A stretch of 64,000 nt of DNA. It comes from Axinella damicornis (Eukaryota > Porifera > Demospongiae > Axinellida > Axinellidae). The stretch lies in NCBI GenBank assembly GCA_963931865.1, contig OZ007511.1, forward strand, positions 3,917,626-3,981,625, read 5' to 3'. This document shows positions 47,901 through 57,974 of this stretch, in pieces. Position numbers and translations under genes: made by a program. Below the pieces are notes generated by a model, which saw nothing but the letters and a program-made list of their open reading frames with translations, had not been told where the DNA came from and ran no database searches. The stretch's first letter is position 1. Each line of letters starts with the position of its first letter.

Positions 47901-50900
47901 ACACAGATTCTCCTCTTCATTTTGCTGTGATGTTTATCAACAAACCCCTAGACTAAGGTGCAACATTGAAGCTGACCATACATAGAAGCTGAAGATGTTA
48001 ACGTAGAAGCTTGTTACTTAGCAACAGAATGCTACACAATAGCTAGTGGAGATGAAACATATTTTTCTTTTATGGTATACAGTGGCAACCATGAGTTAGC
48101 CGAAATGGGATGGCGGAGACTGACACAGAAGCTAAGGCAGTGAAGATGCAGTTTTCCTCTACCACAAAGATAAGAAATGCTTCTAACTAGCTACATGCAG
48201 ATCACCTTCCATATTTTGGATTGTATATCTTTAGCCTCTTGTAGTTTTGTGGTTCTTGCTGCAAGTTTGTCTTCAGTACAAGTGCTAGCTGTTTTGTTTG
48301 TCATTTCGGAAAAAGGTGGTTGAACTGTTTTGTCCTATCATGAATCGCTAGCTGTTTTGTTTCCGTACTAGTACCTACTGCCATTCTGCATGCTATCCCG
48401 ATAGCTAATTATCGTTACATTTCAATTGCATGAACAATTTTTTACACTCCCTTTGCTGAATTGATTATTAAGTTGTCTCTACAGTTGTCCATGGTACATG
48501 TTTGTTTCAAGCTACTTTATATACTCACTTTGAGGCATTTTCTTGCAACACATCAGCATTCCATAGTTGCAGGCCATCCACAGTGGCCACCAAGTTCTGC
48601 ACAGTCTGAGAGATGGGGAGAAACCGTTGCTTACGTGCACCTCATACATACGCATGTAAACAAATATGTTATAAACTTACTGTCCGCTCAATGGAAGTTT
48701 GATCATTGATGACTGCCGCAGACCTCATAAAGACAGCCGCAACAACAGCAAGGTTATCTGGGGTCTGCTCTTGTTCGTTAGTCACTGCCTCCCTCACTGC
48801 TGTACTGACTGCTGAAATAGCTTCATCATTGTTGTCAGCTGTATTAATGTAATAAGCCAGTTGCACACAAGAGCGAAGGAATTTGATTGACGTGACGTCA
48901 CATCCGGTTGCTCTTTTGTAGCCATGTTAAGTATTGCAGTGAATGGCAGAATTGGCAGGGGGCGGTTTGAAACCTGCGCGTGACTAAAACCATACCGATT
49001 ACACAGTTCATGTGACTGTGGTGATGGACAAGAGACCTGGCGGTAAAGATGGTGTGCAAAGAGTGAGAATCGGTTGAAGTACGAACGAGAACAACGCAGT
49101 ATGCTGGACATACCTGTAACGTGTTGTGGCAACAACCCAAGCCAGGATATGAGCGCCTTCTTCCACTGATTTCCAAGCCATCCAGGTACGAGACCAAGAT
49201 GGTTCAGCATGTTTTGGATGGATGGCAGGCAGCTGAGGTCACAGTCGCGAGCTTGTTCAAGGCACTTTTCCCGATAGCGATGCCAAAAGAGAACCAACAG
49301 CTCGCTCAGGTATGCTCCCGGTATGTCCGCTGCAGTAAGCGTCACAGAAACCATAGCTAATACCTTTGAAGTATAATAATCTAGCTATGCAGGAACAGAG
49401 CCTGAACACTGGAGGCAGGGGGCCGAAGATGTAGCAAGACCGCTTTGTTCTCATTCGTACTTCAACCGATTCTCACACTTCGCTCACCGTCTTGACCATC
49501 CAGGTCTCTTGTTTATCGTCGCGGTCACTTAAATTGTGTGATCGGCATAGTTTTAATCTCGTGCACATTTCAAACGCTCACCTACCGATTTCGCCATTGA
49601 CTGCAATACTTAACGCAGCTGCAATAGAGCAACCGGATGTGACGTCATACATTCCGTGAATACTTTCGCTTGCGTGCAACTGGCTTATTGGGTGCTGAAT
49701 TGGGTAACACAGTCAGGGTAGCAGCACACAGATCATCAGTATTGTGTGAAAGACATGTAAGGGTGGGGTACACTGAACTGTTCCATGATATAGCAGTTTG
49801 TTCCATTCTACTATGATAGTGCTATACTACATCTCGTAGCATTTCTTTTGTGAACTTGAAATTCATTGTGCCACCGCCCCATAAAACAAACTACAATTTG
49901 TTATCTTACTATGTCTTAGAGATATTGTTTGCCCTATTGATGGTGTCCGAAAATAGATTAGCTATACTCAGTATTCTTAAAAACGTGGCAATTGAAATGT
50001 ACACAATGTCATATACATACATGTTTTTCTAACAGCATGCACATGGAATCACAACTATCTAGTTCCCTAGTATTAATAATTATATATCTATCAACTACTT
50101 CCCCCTCGTTCGCCTACATAAGCAATCCTGCACCCGACAGCTCTCTGCACAGAGCTGTTGCTCCCCGATTGCGTCCGCTTCAGCTGCAGCTCCCCAATTG
50201 CGTCCACTTCAGTTGCTGCTCCCCAATTGCGTCCGCTTTAGCTGCTGCTCTCCGAATGCATCCGATTCAGCCACTGCTCCCCGATTGCGTCTGCTTCAGC
50301 TGCAGCTCCCCGATTGTAGCCGCTTCAGCTGTTGCTCCCTGATTGCATCCGCTTCAGCTGCTGCTCCTCAATTGTGTCCACTTCAGCTGCCCAGCCGAGT
50401 TCTGCCCCTGCCCAACGTACACAAGCACACACAGAGTTAGAGGTTGTAGATAGGGCACGAAGGTTGCGTGTCACTAGTCCAACCCCCAGAACATCCCACA
50501 TCCATTACACACACACACACACGCCTAAAATCTTAATACTAGTGAATGCTGAGCATTGTGGGGCGAGCCTGAGCAAGCTTCCCTTTGCCTTGCCAGCCTC
50601 TGCTCTTTCTGCTCGGGCATTTATTCAGCTCTAGCTCCATGGTGCGTTCTACGCTGGGCTAGCCTCTGCGCCTCTGTAGTTTGTCTGTGATGGTCATCCA
50701 TTACGTTTCTTTGAACACGTTGCTAGCATGCTAGACGTGCAAAAGTTTACTGTGCAAGCGTTGGCAATTTCGATTTCCTTCGGTCCCAGGCCATATTGAC
50801 TTGGGGTCGAGGTTAGGCTGGCGAGGTTAGGAATGTAGCAGCTATAGCGGACATGATCGGAGAGCAGCAGCTGAGGCAGACGCGATCGGGGGAGCACCAG

Positions 50901-51927
50901 CTCAGGCATACGTGATAGGGTGCAAAAATAGTATGTGACATACAGTCGGAAATAATATGTGACATACAGTCACATACTATATATTATGGTATTGTTTTTA
51001 ATGTGGCTACAGAACCACATTTTGGCTTCAAATCCCTTAGAAAATGTAATTTTAATTGTACATGCAATGGACACATTCTCTGCCCACATCCATAATCAGA
51101 ACTCTCACAAGCACAGGGAGGGATGGAGTGAAGATAGCAGGCAGTGAGGGGGTCCAGGTCACAGAAATAAACTTACTGTCGTTGTCAACAATGACAACCA
51201 TGGTCTGTGGTATTGCGCCCTTGCGTGCTCCCATCCCATTCACAAACTCAAAGTCTACGTTGAAACCCTCGTCGTTCTCCTGGACATTATCATCTATGAT
51301 GTCAATCTCAATGCACCTAGTTGAGCCTGCAACACCAGCGGGGAAGGTAACACTGCGAGGAGTACCACGGTTGAAGTCCATACCATCTGAAGGAGACGTG
51401 GCAGGAGTGGTAAAACAGAGAGGAAGGAAGGGGAACAGGAATGGGGGAGGAAGGGAGAGCGGGGGGAGGAGGAGGAAGGGGGACAGGAATGGGGGAGGAA
51501 GGGAGAGTGGGGGGAGGAGGAGGAAGGGAGAGCAGGGGAGGAAGGGGGACAGGAATGGGGGAGGAAGGGAGAGTGGGGGGAGGAAGGGAGAGTGGGGGGA
51601 GGAGGAGGAAGGGGAACAGGAATGGGGGAGGAAGGGAGAGCGGGGGGAGGAAGGGAGAGTGGGTGGAGGAGGAGGAAGGGGGAGGGTAAGGTAGTTGGGG
51701 GGGGGGGGGGGAGGAATAAGGAGAGCAGGTAATGCCTTTAGAGATTGTACGCGGTTGCAAATACAAGATGTACCTTGAGCATCCACAGGAGTCTTCTCTG
51801 AAGCTGTAACAGTAACTTGCAGGTCCATCTTGGACCCAATGTCTGACTCGAGGCACACAGTGGCAGTACCATTGGATTCTGGTACAGTGTACATCGGCTG
51901 CTGAAACTCCACTTCCACAACTGGTGA

Positions 51928-51977
<50 letters not shown>

Positions 51978-52781
51978 ATGTGTGTGTTTATAAGTGCGTG
52001 CACACATGTCATGTGTATAGTCATACATAATCAAGATAGCCTCTCCTCCTCTTCTTGCACACGATGCCAATTAACGTACTGTCATTATCGATGATGGTAA
52101 CCCAAGTCTCAGGTCCACTAGTTCCAACTCGGACAGTAAAACTCTCGTTCCCCTCGAGACCAATGGTATCATCAATGATGTCAAAACTGGTACACCTTGT
52201 GGTGATAGTGCTGCTGATGGGGAAGGTGATGGTGCGTGTGGCAGCGGTGTAGTCGTCATTGGCTGGGAGGAGGAAACACAGGACATGAGGTGAGACTACG
52301 ATCATTTAACAGTTTCACAATTCTCTTACTGAAATCTGTCAAATACGGATCAACGTGTTATCAGATGGCACAGATACTGTCTGAGATGTCAGCCCATTTT
52401 CATCCCATTTTCGTCTAACAATGTACACCTTCCATTTAGTTAGTGAGTTAGGGCTAATTAGGATTAGAAATGCGTCATGAACAATTTCTAACGAAATGTG
52501 CATATGAATGTAGACCTTAATATCACTGAACAGGCAGCTTTCTGTACTACTACGTACATACAAGAAGTGAATACTCACCAGTGGCAATATTTCCCATCGT
52601 ATACTGCACTGTAGTCACGTTCACTGTGAGTGGTTCAGTAATGCCCGTACTGGTACTGAAGCAGACAGTAACGGTGCCGTTGTCCTCAGGTACTATGATT
52701 CTTGGCATACTAGGCAGCACTACCACTTCTAGGAGGGAGGGATTGAGGGGGAGGGAGGGAGGAATGGAGGGAGGGGGAGGG

Positions 52782-52813
<32 letters not shown>

Positions 52814-53768
52814 AGGAATGGAGGAAGGGAGGGATGGTAAACTGTTACTGGACGCATCACAGCAAGCCATCCTAGGAACAACACCTTCACCTGAGCATTG
52901 TCTGTGGTATAGTAACTCTAGTTGTTTGTGGATAGGGACCAAGTTACTGTACAACTCCTTTTTTGGAGTTTTAACATCGAGTTGTACTCATGCATATGTG
53001 ACAACGCAGTTAAGAGTTTATGATGAGGGGGAGGGAGGAATGGAGGGAGGGATGGAGGGAACGAGGAATGGAGGGAGGGAAGGGTAATGGAGGGAGGAAG
53101 GAATGGAAGGAGGGAGGGAGGGAGGAATGGAGGGAGGGAGGGAAGGAGAGAGCAAGGAATTGTGAGAGGAGGGAGGAAAAAACGAAGGGAGGGATGGAGT
53201 GAAGAAAGCAGGCAGTGAGGGGGTACAGAAATAAACTTACCATCGTTGTCAACAATGACAACCATGGTCTGTGGTATTGCACCCTTGCGTGCTCCCATCC
53301 CGTTCACAAACTCAAAGTCCACGTTGAAACCCTCGTCGTTCTCCTGGACATTATCATCTATGATCTCAATTTCAATGCACCTAGTTGAGCCCACAACACC
53401 AGCAGGGAAGGTAACACTGCGAGTAGTACCACGGTTGAAGTCCACACCATCTGAAGGAGATGTGGCAGGAGTGGGGAAACACAGAGGAAGGAAGGGGGGG
53501 GGGGGGGGGGGGGGGGGGGAGGAGGAAGGGGAGGAGGGAGGAGGAGGAAGCGGAAGGGGAGGAGGAGGAAAGGGGCAGGATAAAGCGAGACTGCAGGTGG
53601 TCACAAGTTAACCAGCTACCTTGAGCCTCCACAGGATTCTTCTCTGAAGCTGTAACAGTAACTTGCAGGTCCGTCTTGGTCTCAATGTCGGATACGAGGC
53701 ACACGGTGACATTACCACTTGTTTCTGTTACAGTGTACACTGGCTGCTGAAACTCCACTACCACAACT

Positions 53769-53866
<98 letters not shown>

Positions 53867-55806
53867 TGTATGTGTGTGGGTGTTGAGTGTGTATGGATGT
53901 GTGTGTGAGCGTATGTGTGTGGGTGTTGAGTGTGTATGGATGAGTAAGTGTGTGAACATGTGAGCGTGTAGTTCTCAAGATAGCCTCTCCTCCTCTCCTC
54001 ACACACAATACCAACGTACTGTCATCATCAACGATGGTAACCCAAGACAGTGGTCCACTTGTTCCAACTCGGACAGTAAAACTCTCATTCCCCTCGAGAC
54101 CAATGGTATCATCAATGATGTCAAAACTGGTACATCTTCGAGTGCTAGTGCTGCTGACGGGGAAGGTGATGGTGCGTGTGGCAGTGGTGTAGTCCTCATC
54201 GGCTGGGAGGAGGAAACACAGGACACGAGGTGAGACTACGATCACTCAACAGCTTCACAATTCTATTACTGGAAGAATGGCAAATCTGGATAGCGTATCT
54301 TATGTGAAGTACCCTTATCAGATGATGTGTACAGGCAGCTCACTGGGAAAGATGTACTTCCACACAGCTACGTACAAGAAGTGAATCTCACCAGTGGCAA
54401 TATTTCCCATCATATACTGCACTGTAGTCACGTTTATTGTGAGTGGTTGAGCAATGCCGGTACTGGTGTTGTAGCAGACAGTAACAGTGCCGTTGTCCTC
54501 AGGTACAACAACTGTTGGCACTTCAGGTATCACCGTCACAACTATATAGGAGGGAGAGATTGAGGGGGAGGGATTAGATATTGGAATTTTACAGGGGTAT
54601 ATCTTCTCTAGCCCCTAGAGACGATCAATTTTATTTGTGCCATGTGATAGCCGATCAGCATATGTTGACAAAGGCCTTCCGTGTATGTACACTCATGTGC
54701 AACAATGGGAGATGTTTCCAAAAATAAGAAGGGAGGGAGGGAGGGAGGGAGGGAGTGGGAAGGGAGGGATGGAGAAAAGGAGGGAGGGGGAGGGTGGAGC
54801 ATGTGAACGTGAGGGCCAGGGTGGAGTGGAGTGCGGGAGGGAATGGAGGAGGAAAGGGTGAATGAAGAGGTATTGCTAGAGTGAAGGAGGGAGGGATGGA
54901 GAGGAGGAGGGACAGAGACACAAACTCCCCCTATATTGTGCACTATAAACATACCATCATCGTCCATGATGACAACCATGGTCTGTGGTATTGCACCCTT
55001 GCGTGCTCCCGTCCCATTCACAAAATCAAAGTCCACGTTGAAACCTTCGTCACTCTCTTGAACGTTATCGTCTATGATCTCAATTCCAATGCACCTAGTT
55101 GAGCCTGCAACACCAGCAGGGAAGGTAACACTGCGAGTAGTACCACTGTTGAAGTCCACACCATCTGAAGAAGAGGAGGAAGGGGAATGTTAACAGGAAT
55201 GGGGGGGGGAAGAAGGGAGAGCGGGAGGAGGAGGAGGAAGGGAGAGCGGGGGGAGGAGGAGGAAGGGGAACAGGAATGGGGGGGGGGGGGGGGGGAGGGA
55301 GAGCGGGGGGAGGAAGGGAGAGCGGGAGAGCGGGAGGAGGAGGAGGAGGAAGGAGAGCGGGGGGAGCAGGAGGAGGAAGGGGAACAGGAATGGGGGGGGG
55401 GGGGGAGTGGGGGGAGGAAGGGAGAGTGGGAGGAGGAGGAGGGAGAGCGGGGGGAGGAGGAGGAAGGGGAACATGAATGGGGGAGGGGGAAGGGAGAGCG
55501 GGAGGAGGAGGAGGGAGGGAGAGCGGGGGGAGGAGGAGGAGGAAGGAGAACAGGAATGGGGGGGGGGAGAGCGGGGGGAGGAAGGGAGAGCGGGAGGAGG
55601 AGGAGGGAGAGCGGGAGGAGGAGGAGGAAGGGGAACAGGAATGGGGGGGGGAGGGAGAGTGGGGGGAGGAAGGGAGAGCGGGAGGAGGAGGAGGGAGAGC
55701 GGGGGGAGGAGGAGGAAGGGAACATGAACGGGGGGAGGGGAAGGGAGAGCGAGAGGAGGAGGAAGGGAGAGCGGGGGGAGGAGGAGGAAGGGGGAGGGTA
55801 AGGTAG

Positions 55807-55837
<31 letters not shown>

Positions 55838-56065
55838 GGGGGATAAGGAGATCAGGTAATGACTTTTATTGAACATGGAGATTGTTGGTGGTTTCACCTA
55901 CCTTGAGCATCCACAGGAGTCTTCTCTGAAGCTGTAACAGTAACTTGCAGGTCCATCTTGGACCCAATGTCTGACTCGAGGCACACAGTGGCAGTACCAT
56001 TGGATTCTGGTACAGTGTACATCGGTTGCTGAAACTCCACTTCCACAACTGGTGAGTGTGTGTGT

Positions 56066-56153
<88 letters not shown>

Positions 56154-56888
56154 ATGTGTGTGTTTATAATTATAAGTGCATGCACACAAGTCATGTGTAT
56201 AGTCATACATTAACTAGATAGCCAACGTACTGTCATTATCGATGATGGTAACACAAGTCTCCCGTCCACTAGTTCCAACTCGTACGGTAAAACTCTCGTT
56301 CCCCTCGAGACCAATGGTATCATCAATGATATCAAAACTGGTACACCTTGTGGTGATAGTGCTGCTGATGGGGAAGGTGATGGTGCGTGTGGCAGGTGTG
56401 TAGTCGTCACCGGCTGGGAGGAGAAAACACATGACACGAGGTGAGACTACGATCACTCAACAGCTTCACAATTCTGAAAATTGTCAAATACGGATCAACG
56501 TATATGCTGTGTTATCAGATGGCACAGATACTGTCTGAGATGTAAGCCCATTTTCATCCCATTTTCGTCTAACAATGTAAACATTCCATTCAGTTAGCGA
56601 GTTAGGGCAAATTAGGATTAGAAATGCATCATGTACAATTCCTGACGAAATGTGCATATGAATGTAGGCAGCAATTGCAACATCACTGAACAGGCAGCAG
56701 GAAAGATGTATTACTACATACAAGAAGTGAATCCTCACCAGTGGCAATATTTCCTGTTGTTTTCTGCACTGTAGTCACATTCACTGTGAGTGGTTCAGTA
56801 ATGCCCGTACTGGTACTGAAGCAGACAGTAACGGTGCCGTTGTCCTCAGGTACTATGATTCTTGGCATCCTAGGCAGCACTACCACTC
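39733..56888 (-). CDS. Gene B: adhesion GPCR with Calx-beta array ectodomain, 5' end not seen
   Basis: Visible exons in transcription order: twelve Calx-beta exons (56739-56888 down to 51177-51386), then 48681-48838, 48529-48605, 47746-47845, 47139-47474, 46404-46449, 45710-45798, 41847-41980, 41463-41725, 40523-40625 and 39733-40447. If the last Calx-beta exon joins directly to the first GAIN exon the phase is right (1 to 1), giving 1362 residues in frame before the TGA/TAG-type stop. Domains: at least six Calx-beta, GAIN, GPS, seven helices. No HRM or IgGFc-binding exon is visible. A complete frame from Calx-beta to stop argues for a working gene, but the junction is inferred and the signal peptide must lie to the right of the window or be lost: retroelement DNA starts at about 57316. 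Confidence 0.75.
40742..41342. mobile_element. TA-target MITE, empty site in gene A
   Basis: Ends CCGTATAGCGGGTTATTTTC and GAAAATAACCCGCTATACGG are perfect inverted repeats, flanked by TA. Gene A has GCATGCATAACCACATGC uninterrupted at about 16416-16433, which is the empty target. The TA duplication suggests a Tc1/mariner-type mobiliser. No transposase is seen. Confidence 0.85.
42127..42824. mobile_element. TA-target MITE, GGGAAATTTTGGCG family
   Basis: Left end CTGTATACAGGGAAATTTTG and right end CAAAATTTCCCAGTATACGG are imperfect inverted repeats, flanked by TA. The corresponding intron of gene A lacks it. Confidence 0.75.
42859..44605 (+). mobile_element. piggyBac-like transposon remnant
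   Basis: Perfect 14-bp inverted ends CCCTTTCCCCGATG / CATCGGGGAAAGGG, preceded by TTAA (right flank TTGA, one change). A plus-strand frame at 43035-43274 gives an acidic start (MANMYTVSGGVERLDDFDFD), a style common at the N-terminus of piggyBac transposases; the catalytic region is missing. It contains a poly-G run and GAGCGACAGACA repeats (about 43707-43800). Absent from the homologous intron of gene A. Confidence 0.65.
44745..45060 (+). repeat. Dispersed repeat, copy 1
   Basis: Contains GGTGAGTTT...TGGGGCCTT...GGCAACCAACG...CACCACCAAGGTGAG. An inverted, diverged copy lies at about 46670-46930. Both are in introns of gene B and absent from gene A. Confidence 0.55.
45710..46449 (-). CDS. Gene B GPS exons
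   Basis: Exons 46404-46449 (NATNERCVSWSFDNE) and 45710-45798 (CTCNHLTNFAVL region) keep all Cys, Trp and the HLT cleavage site, as in gene A. Confidence 0.85.
46670..46930 (-). repeat. Dispersed repeat, copy 2 (inverted)
   Basis: The reverse complement aligns with 44745-45060, including the CACCACCAAGGTGA motif. Just to its left is a short tandem repeat of GATAGGAATGGC (about 46614-46668). Confidence 0.5.
47139..48838 (-). CDS. Gene B GAIN exons
   Basis: Exons 48681-48838, 48529-48605, 47746-47845 and 47139-47474 match the gene A GAIN exons in length and nearly in sequence (NDEAISAVSTAVREAVTNEQ; VFQSITNRSAVGITFVVYD). All frames are open. The acceptor at 48839 is next to the end of an inverted-repeat element. 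Confidence 0.85.
48851..49689. mobile_element. Long-inverted-repeat element next to the GAIN acceptor
   Basis: Arms of about 250 bp: left AATAAGCCAGTTGCAC..., right ...GTGCAACTGGCTTATT. Shared internal motifs on both arms include GACGTCACATCCGGTTGCTC, AAGAGACCTGG and GAGAATCGGTTGAAGTACGA. The centre (about 49120-49440) has open frames but none I recognise. It lies 12 bp upstream of the first GAIN exon of gene B. Confidence 0.75.
49690..51176. other. Gene B intron between Calx-beta array and GAIN
   Basis: No HRM-like exon could be found here on the minus strand, unlike gene A. It contains a minisatellite (50150-50395) and a segment like the gene C inter-unit intron (about 50930-51120). Confidence 0.45.
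50150..50395 (+). repeat. Minisatellite, about 30-bp unit
   Basis: About eight copies of a unit like GCTCCCCGATTGCGTCCGC, followed by TTCAGCTGCA, with drifted substitutions. Confidence 0.85.
51177..52728 (-). CDS. Gene B Calx-beta unit 3 (two domains, four exons)
   Basis: Exons 52579-52728, 52080-52262, 51774-51920 and 51177-51386, again 150/183/147/210 nt, phase 1-1. It is closest in sequence to unit 1. The intron just after the last exon (about 50930-51120) resembles the inter-unit intron of gene C (about 1835-2000), which links the two arrays by descent. Confidence 0.8.
51931..51973. repeat. (GT)n microsatellite
   Basis: Twenty or so GT units in the intron just upstream (minus strand) of exon 51774-51920. 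The same position in the other two units carries (GT)n as well. Confidence 0.9.
53241..54541 (-). CDS. Gene B Calx-beta unit 2 (two domains, four exons)
   Basis: Exons 54392-54541, 54020-54202, 53620-53766 and 53241-53450, with the same lengths (150/183/147/210 nt) and phase as unit 1. Slightly more diverged in the first domain (VVVPEDNGTVTVCYNTSTG). Introns hold a very long (GT)n tract (about 53771-53863) and a poly-G run (about 53497-53519). Confidence 0.8.
53771..53863. repeat. (GT)n microsatellite, long
   Basis: About 46 GT units directly upstream of the acceptor of exon 53620-53766, so the transcript has a long (AC)n tract ahead of that splice site. Confidence 0.9.
54955..56888 (-). CDS. 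Gene B Calx-beta unit 1 (two domains, four exons)
   Basis: Exons 56739-56888 (PRIIVPEDNGTVTVCF), 56231-56413 (DDTIGLEGNESFTVRV...TIIDND), 55902-56048 (VEFQQPMYTVPESNGTATV) and 54955-55164 (DFNSGTTRSVTFPAG...VVIMDDD). Lengths are 150/183/147/210 nt, all phase 1-1. Introns carry a (GT)n run and a large GGGAGGAGGAGGAAGG minisatellite. Confidence 0.8.
55190..55800 (+). repeat. Purine-rich minisatellite
   Basis: Repeats of GGGAGGAGGAGGAAGGGGAA, CAGGAATGGGG and AGGGAGAGCGGG fill about 0.6 kb of the intron in gene B unit 1. A shorter version lies at 51420-51690. The coding strand is pyrimidine-rich. Confidence 0.9.
56057..56153. repeat. (GT)n microsatellite
   Basis: Interrupted GT tract directly upstream of exon 55902-56048 of gene B. 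Confidence 0.9.
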
Positions 56889-57159
56889 CTAGGAGGAAGG
56901 GAGGGAGGAATGGAGGGAGGGGGAGGGGGAGGGGGAGGGGGAGGGGGAGGGGGAGGGGAGGGGGTGGGAGGAATGGAGGGAGGAGGGATGGTAAACTGTT
57001 ACTGGACGCATCACAGCAAGCCATCCTAGGATCAACACCTTCACCTGAGCATTGTCTGTAGTATAGTAACTCTAGTTGTTTTTTTGAGTTCTAACCCTCC
57101 CCTCATTGAGTTGTACTCATGCATATGTGACAACGCAGTTAAGAGTTTGTGAAGATGAG

Positions 57160-57315
57160 GATGAGGGGGAGGGAGGAATGGAGGGAGGGATGGAGGGAAC
57201 GAGGAATGGAGGGAGGGAAGAGTAATGGTGGGAGGAAGGAATGGAGGGAGGGAGGGAGGGAGGGAGGGAGGGAGGGAGGGAGGGAGGGAGGGAGGGAGGG
57301 AGGGAGGGAGGGAGG
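57160..57315 (+). repeat. (GGGA)n-type repeat at the edge of the Calx-beta array
   Basis: GAGGGAGGAATGG units pass into pure GGGA repeats and stop sharply at 57315. The homologous intron at 53030-53220 runs on to the next Calx-beta exon, but here retroelement sequence follows. Confidence 0.85.
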
Positions 57316-57538
57316 CCAAGACTTGGTTGATGCAGGGGAAGCTAATGGCTTTGTCATGGAGGTGATCACACTTGAAGTTGGAAGCCGAGGTTTCCTGAAC
57401 CTCCAGGGGTTCATGGCCCTCATCCCAATTCTGGCCAGAACTACTCATAGAGTCACATGCAACTCTCTAAAGACCATATGCAGAGTGGCTATTCTCGAAT
57501 CACACAAAATAAGGACAGCACGGAACGTTACCACCTAG
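57316..57538 (+). pseudogene. Fragment resembling the C-terminal tail of a reverse-transcriptase polyprotein
   Basis: An open stretch ending at a TAG (57536-57538) encodes DLVDAGEANGF, then VITLEVGSRGFLNLQGF. This is like the VEVGCRGF segment found downstream of the reverse transcriptase in some invertebrate retroelements. Only about 74 residues are present. The family assignment is from memory of the motif and is weak. Confidence 0.35.
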
Positions 57539-57558
57539 TGAATACTTTTTATTTTTTA

Positions 57559-57929
57559 TGTAGTATTATAACATACTTTCTATCATCAGTTATATACTTT
57601 ATCTGCCCCTAGGACCAGAGTGTATCCTGTGCCATGTGATAGCTCAGCATGATTGACAGGTCTGGCTACCTAGGCCTCCTGCTGTTTGTAATGGACATGA
57701 TTGACATTGTTGTATTATTGTATATGATGTATGGGAAAACCAGTTTAGTCCAGTTTTAGTCCTGTTTTTCATGTCTGTCCAGTGTTCACCTGCTTTTTGG
57801 TCCTGATGATATAAATGCTGTATCTTTGAAGTTGATGAAGGCTTGAGTTGTTGCCAAAATGCGAAGAGTCTGAGAATGCGCGCCGTCGGCTACATTCAAT
57901 GCTCCGCCTAGTGCGCGCCGTCGGCTACA
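57559..57929 (+). mobile_element. 5' LTR of a Ty3/Gypsy-type retrotransposon
   Basis: Tentative LTR from TGTAGTATT to GGCTACA, about 370 bp, placed because the primer binding site starts two bases later. It contains a TATA-like GATATAAAT (57808-57816) and a 19-bp direct repeat GCGCGCCGTCGGCTACATT (57878-57896 and 57913-57931). The left edge is uncertain because the 3' LTR lies outside the window. Confidence 0.55.
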
Positions 57930-57931
57930 TT

Positions 57932-57949
57932 TGGGGGCTTGTCCGGGAT
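57932..57949 (+). promoter_or_regulatory. Primer binding site, tRNA-Pro type
   Basis: TGGGGGCTTGTCCGGGAT differs by one base from the well-known TGGGGGCTCGTCCGGGAT site that pairs with the 3' end of tRNA-Pro. It is located just after the LTR, as expected for minus-strand priming. Confidence 0.7.
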
Positions 57950-57974
57950 ATGCGCAACTGAAACGGTCAAGCTA

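Noticed and set aside
49121..49360. Possible small gene inside the long-inverted-repeat element
   Set aside because: Both strands are open for 80-180 residues, but neither shows a domain, splice signals or composition that would support a protein.
55072..55897. Pro/Ser-rich and Gly/Glu-rich frames of 200 or more residues
   Set aside because: They are translations of the purine-rich minisatellite in an intron and have no stop because of the repeat composition.
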